The translations under genes were made by a program, and so were the position numbers. A model generated the notes under the pieces. It had not been told where the DNA came from. It saw only the letters and a program-made list of their open reading frames with translations, and made no database searches. A DNA stretch of 64,000 nucleotides from Membranipora membranacea (taxonomy: Eukaryota; Bryozoa; Gymnolaemata; Cheilostomatida; Membraniporidae): positions 36,306,283 through 36,370,282 of the forward strand of contig OU612066.1 in NCBI GenBank assembly GCA_914767715.1, written 5' to 3'. This document shows, piece after piece, positions 63,945-64,000 of the stretch; positions within the stretch are counted from its first letter, which is position 1, and the number at the start of each line of letters is the position of its first letter.

Positions 63945-64000
63945 GTGAGTATTAACTGTTGTCTGAATATATGCCTTGTGTAAGTATAATCTCTAGTGAG

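Overview
The window looks like nuclear DNA of an invertebrate animal. It is A+T-rich, genes are split by short GT-AG introns, TATA boxes and AATAAA signals are visible, and much of the space is transposon debris. The gene set (a giant RNF213-like ubiquitin ligase with an N-terminal zinc ribbon, small secreted phospholipase A2 genes, monocarboxylate-type carriers, a GNAT acetyltransferase) fits an early-branching marine animal. A sponge is my best guess, but nothing in the window proves it.

Layout. 1.0-4.1 kb: a secreted PLA2-like gene on + with a nonsense codon. 4.2-12.5 kb: repeats, a Ty3/gypsy fragment, a LINE fragment, two unidentified minus-strand exons, a GC-rich triple hairpin and a DNA-transposon relic. 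12.6-13.7 kb: a dead MCT (SLC16-like) copy. 14.0-29.4 kb: a large inverted duplication. The left arm carries a GNAT copy with a dead first exon, and the right arm carries an intact GNAT gene on minus. Intron 3 of the intact gene holds a young 4.24-kb LTR retrotransposon. LINE-derived repeats lie inward of both GNAT copies. 30.1-30.9 kb: a hAT-type element. 31.5-36.5 kb: the one intact MCT gene (438 aa, three exons), with a U2 snRNA-derived tandem array in intron 1 and a TTAA-type element inside a larger foldback in intron 2. 37-46 kb: a second hAT element, an antisense MCT fragment, and a further MCT pseudogene broken by a LINE (with an in-frame tandem triplication of its RT) and by a 992-bp TIR element. 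47.05-48.7 kb: an intact four-exon secreted PLA2 gene on minus, paralogous to the broken one at 1-4 kb. 49.2-52.0 kb: four foldback hairpins, one a perfect 94-bp palindrome. 52.2 kb to the end: the 5' part of an RNF213-like gene on +, at least 20 exons, running off the window.

How the pieces relate. Three families (PLA2, MCT, GNAT) each have one intact and one or more decayed copies here, so local duplication followed by decay is the main process. Several breaks are in-frame TGA codons where arginine CGA is a plausible ancestor. The first half of the RNF213-like gene carries several one-base indels in homopolymer runs, so it is either decaying or locally mis-assembled, while its last six exons are open.
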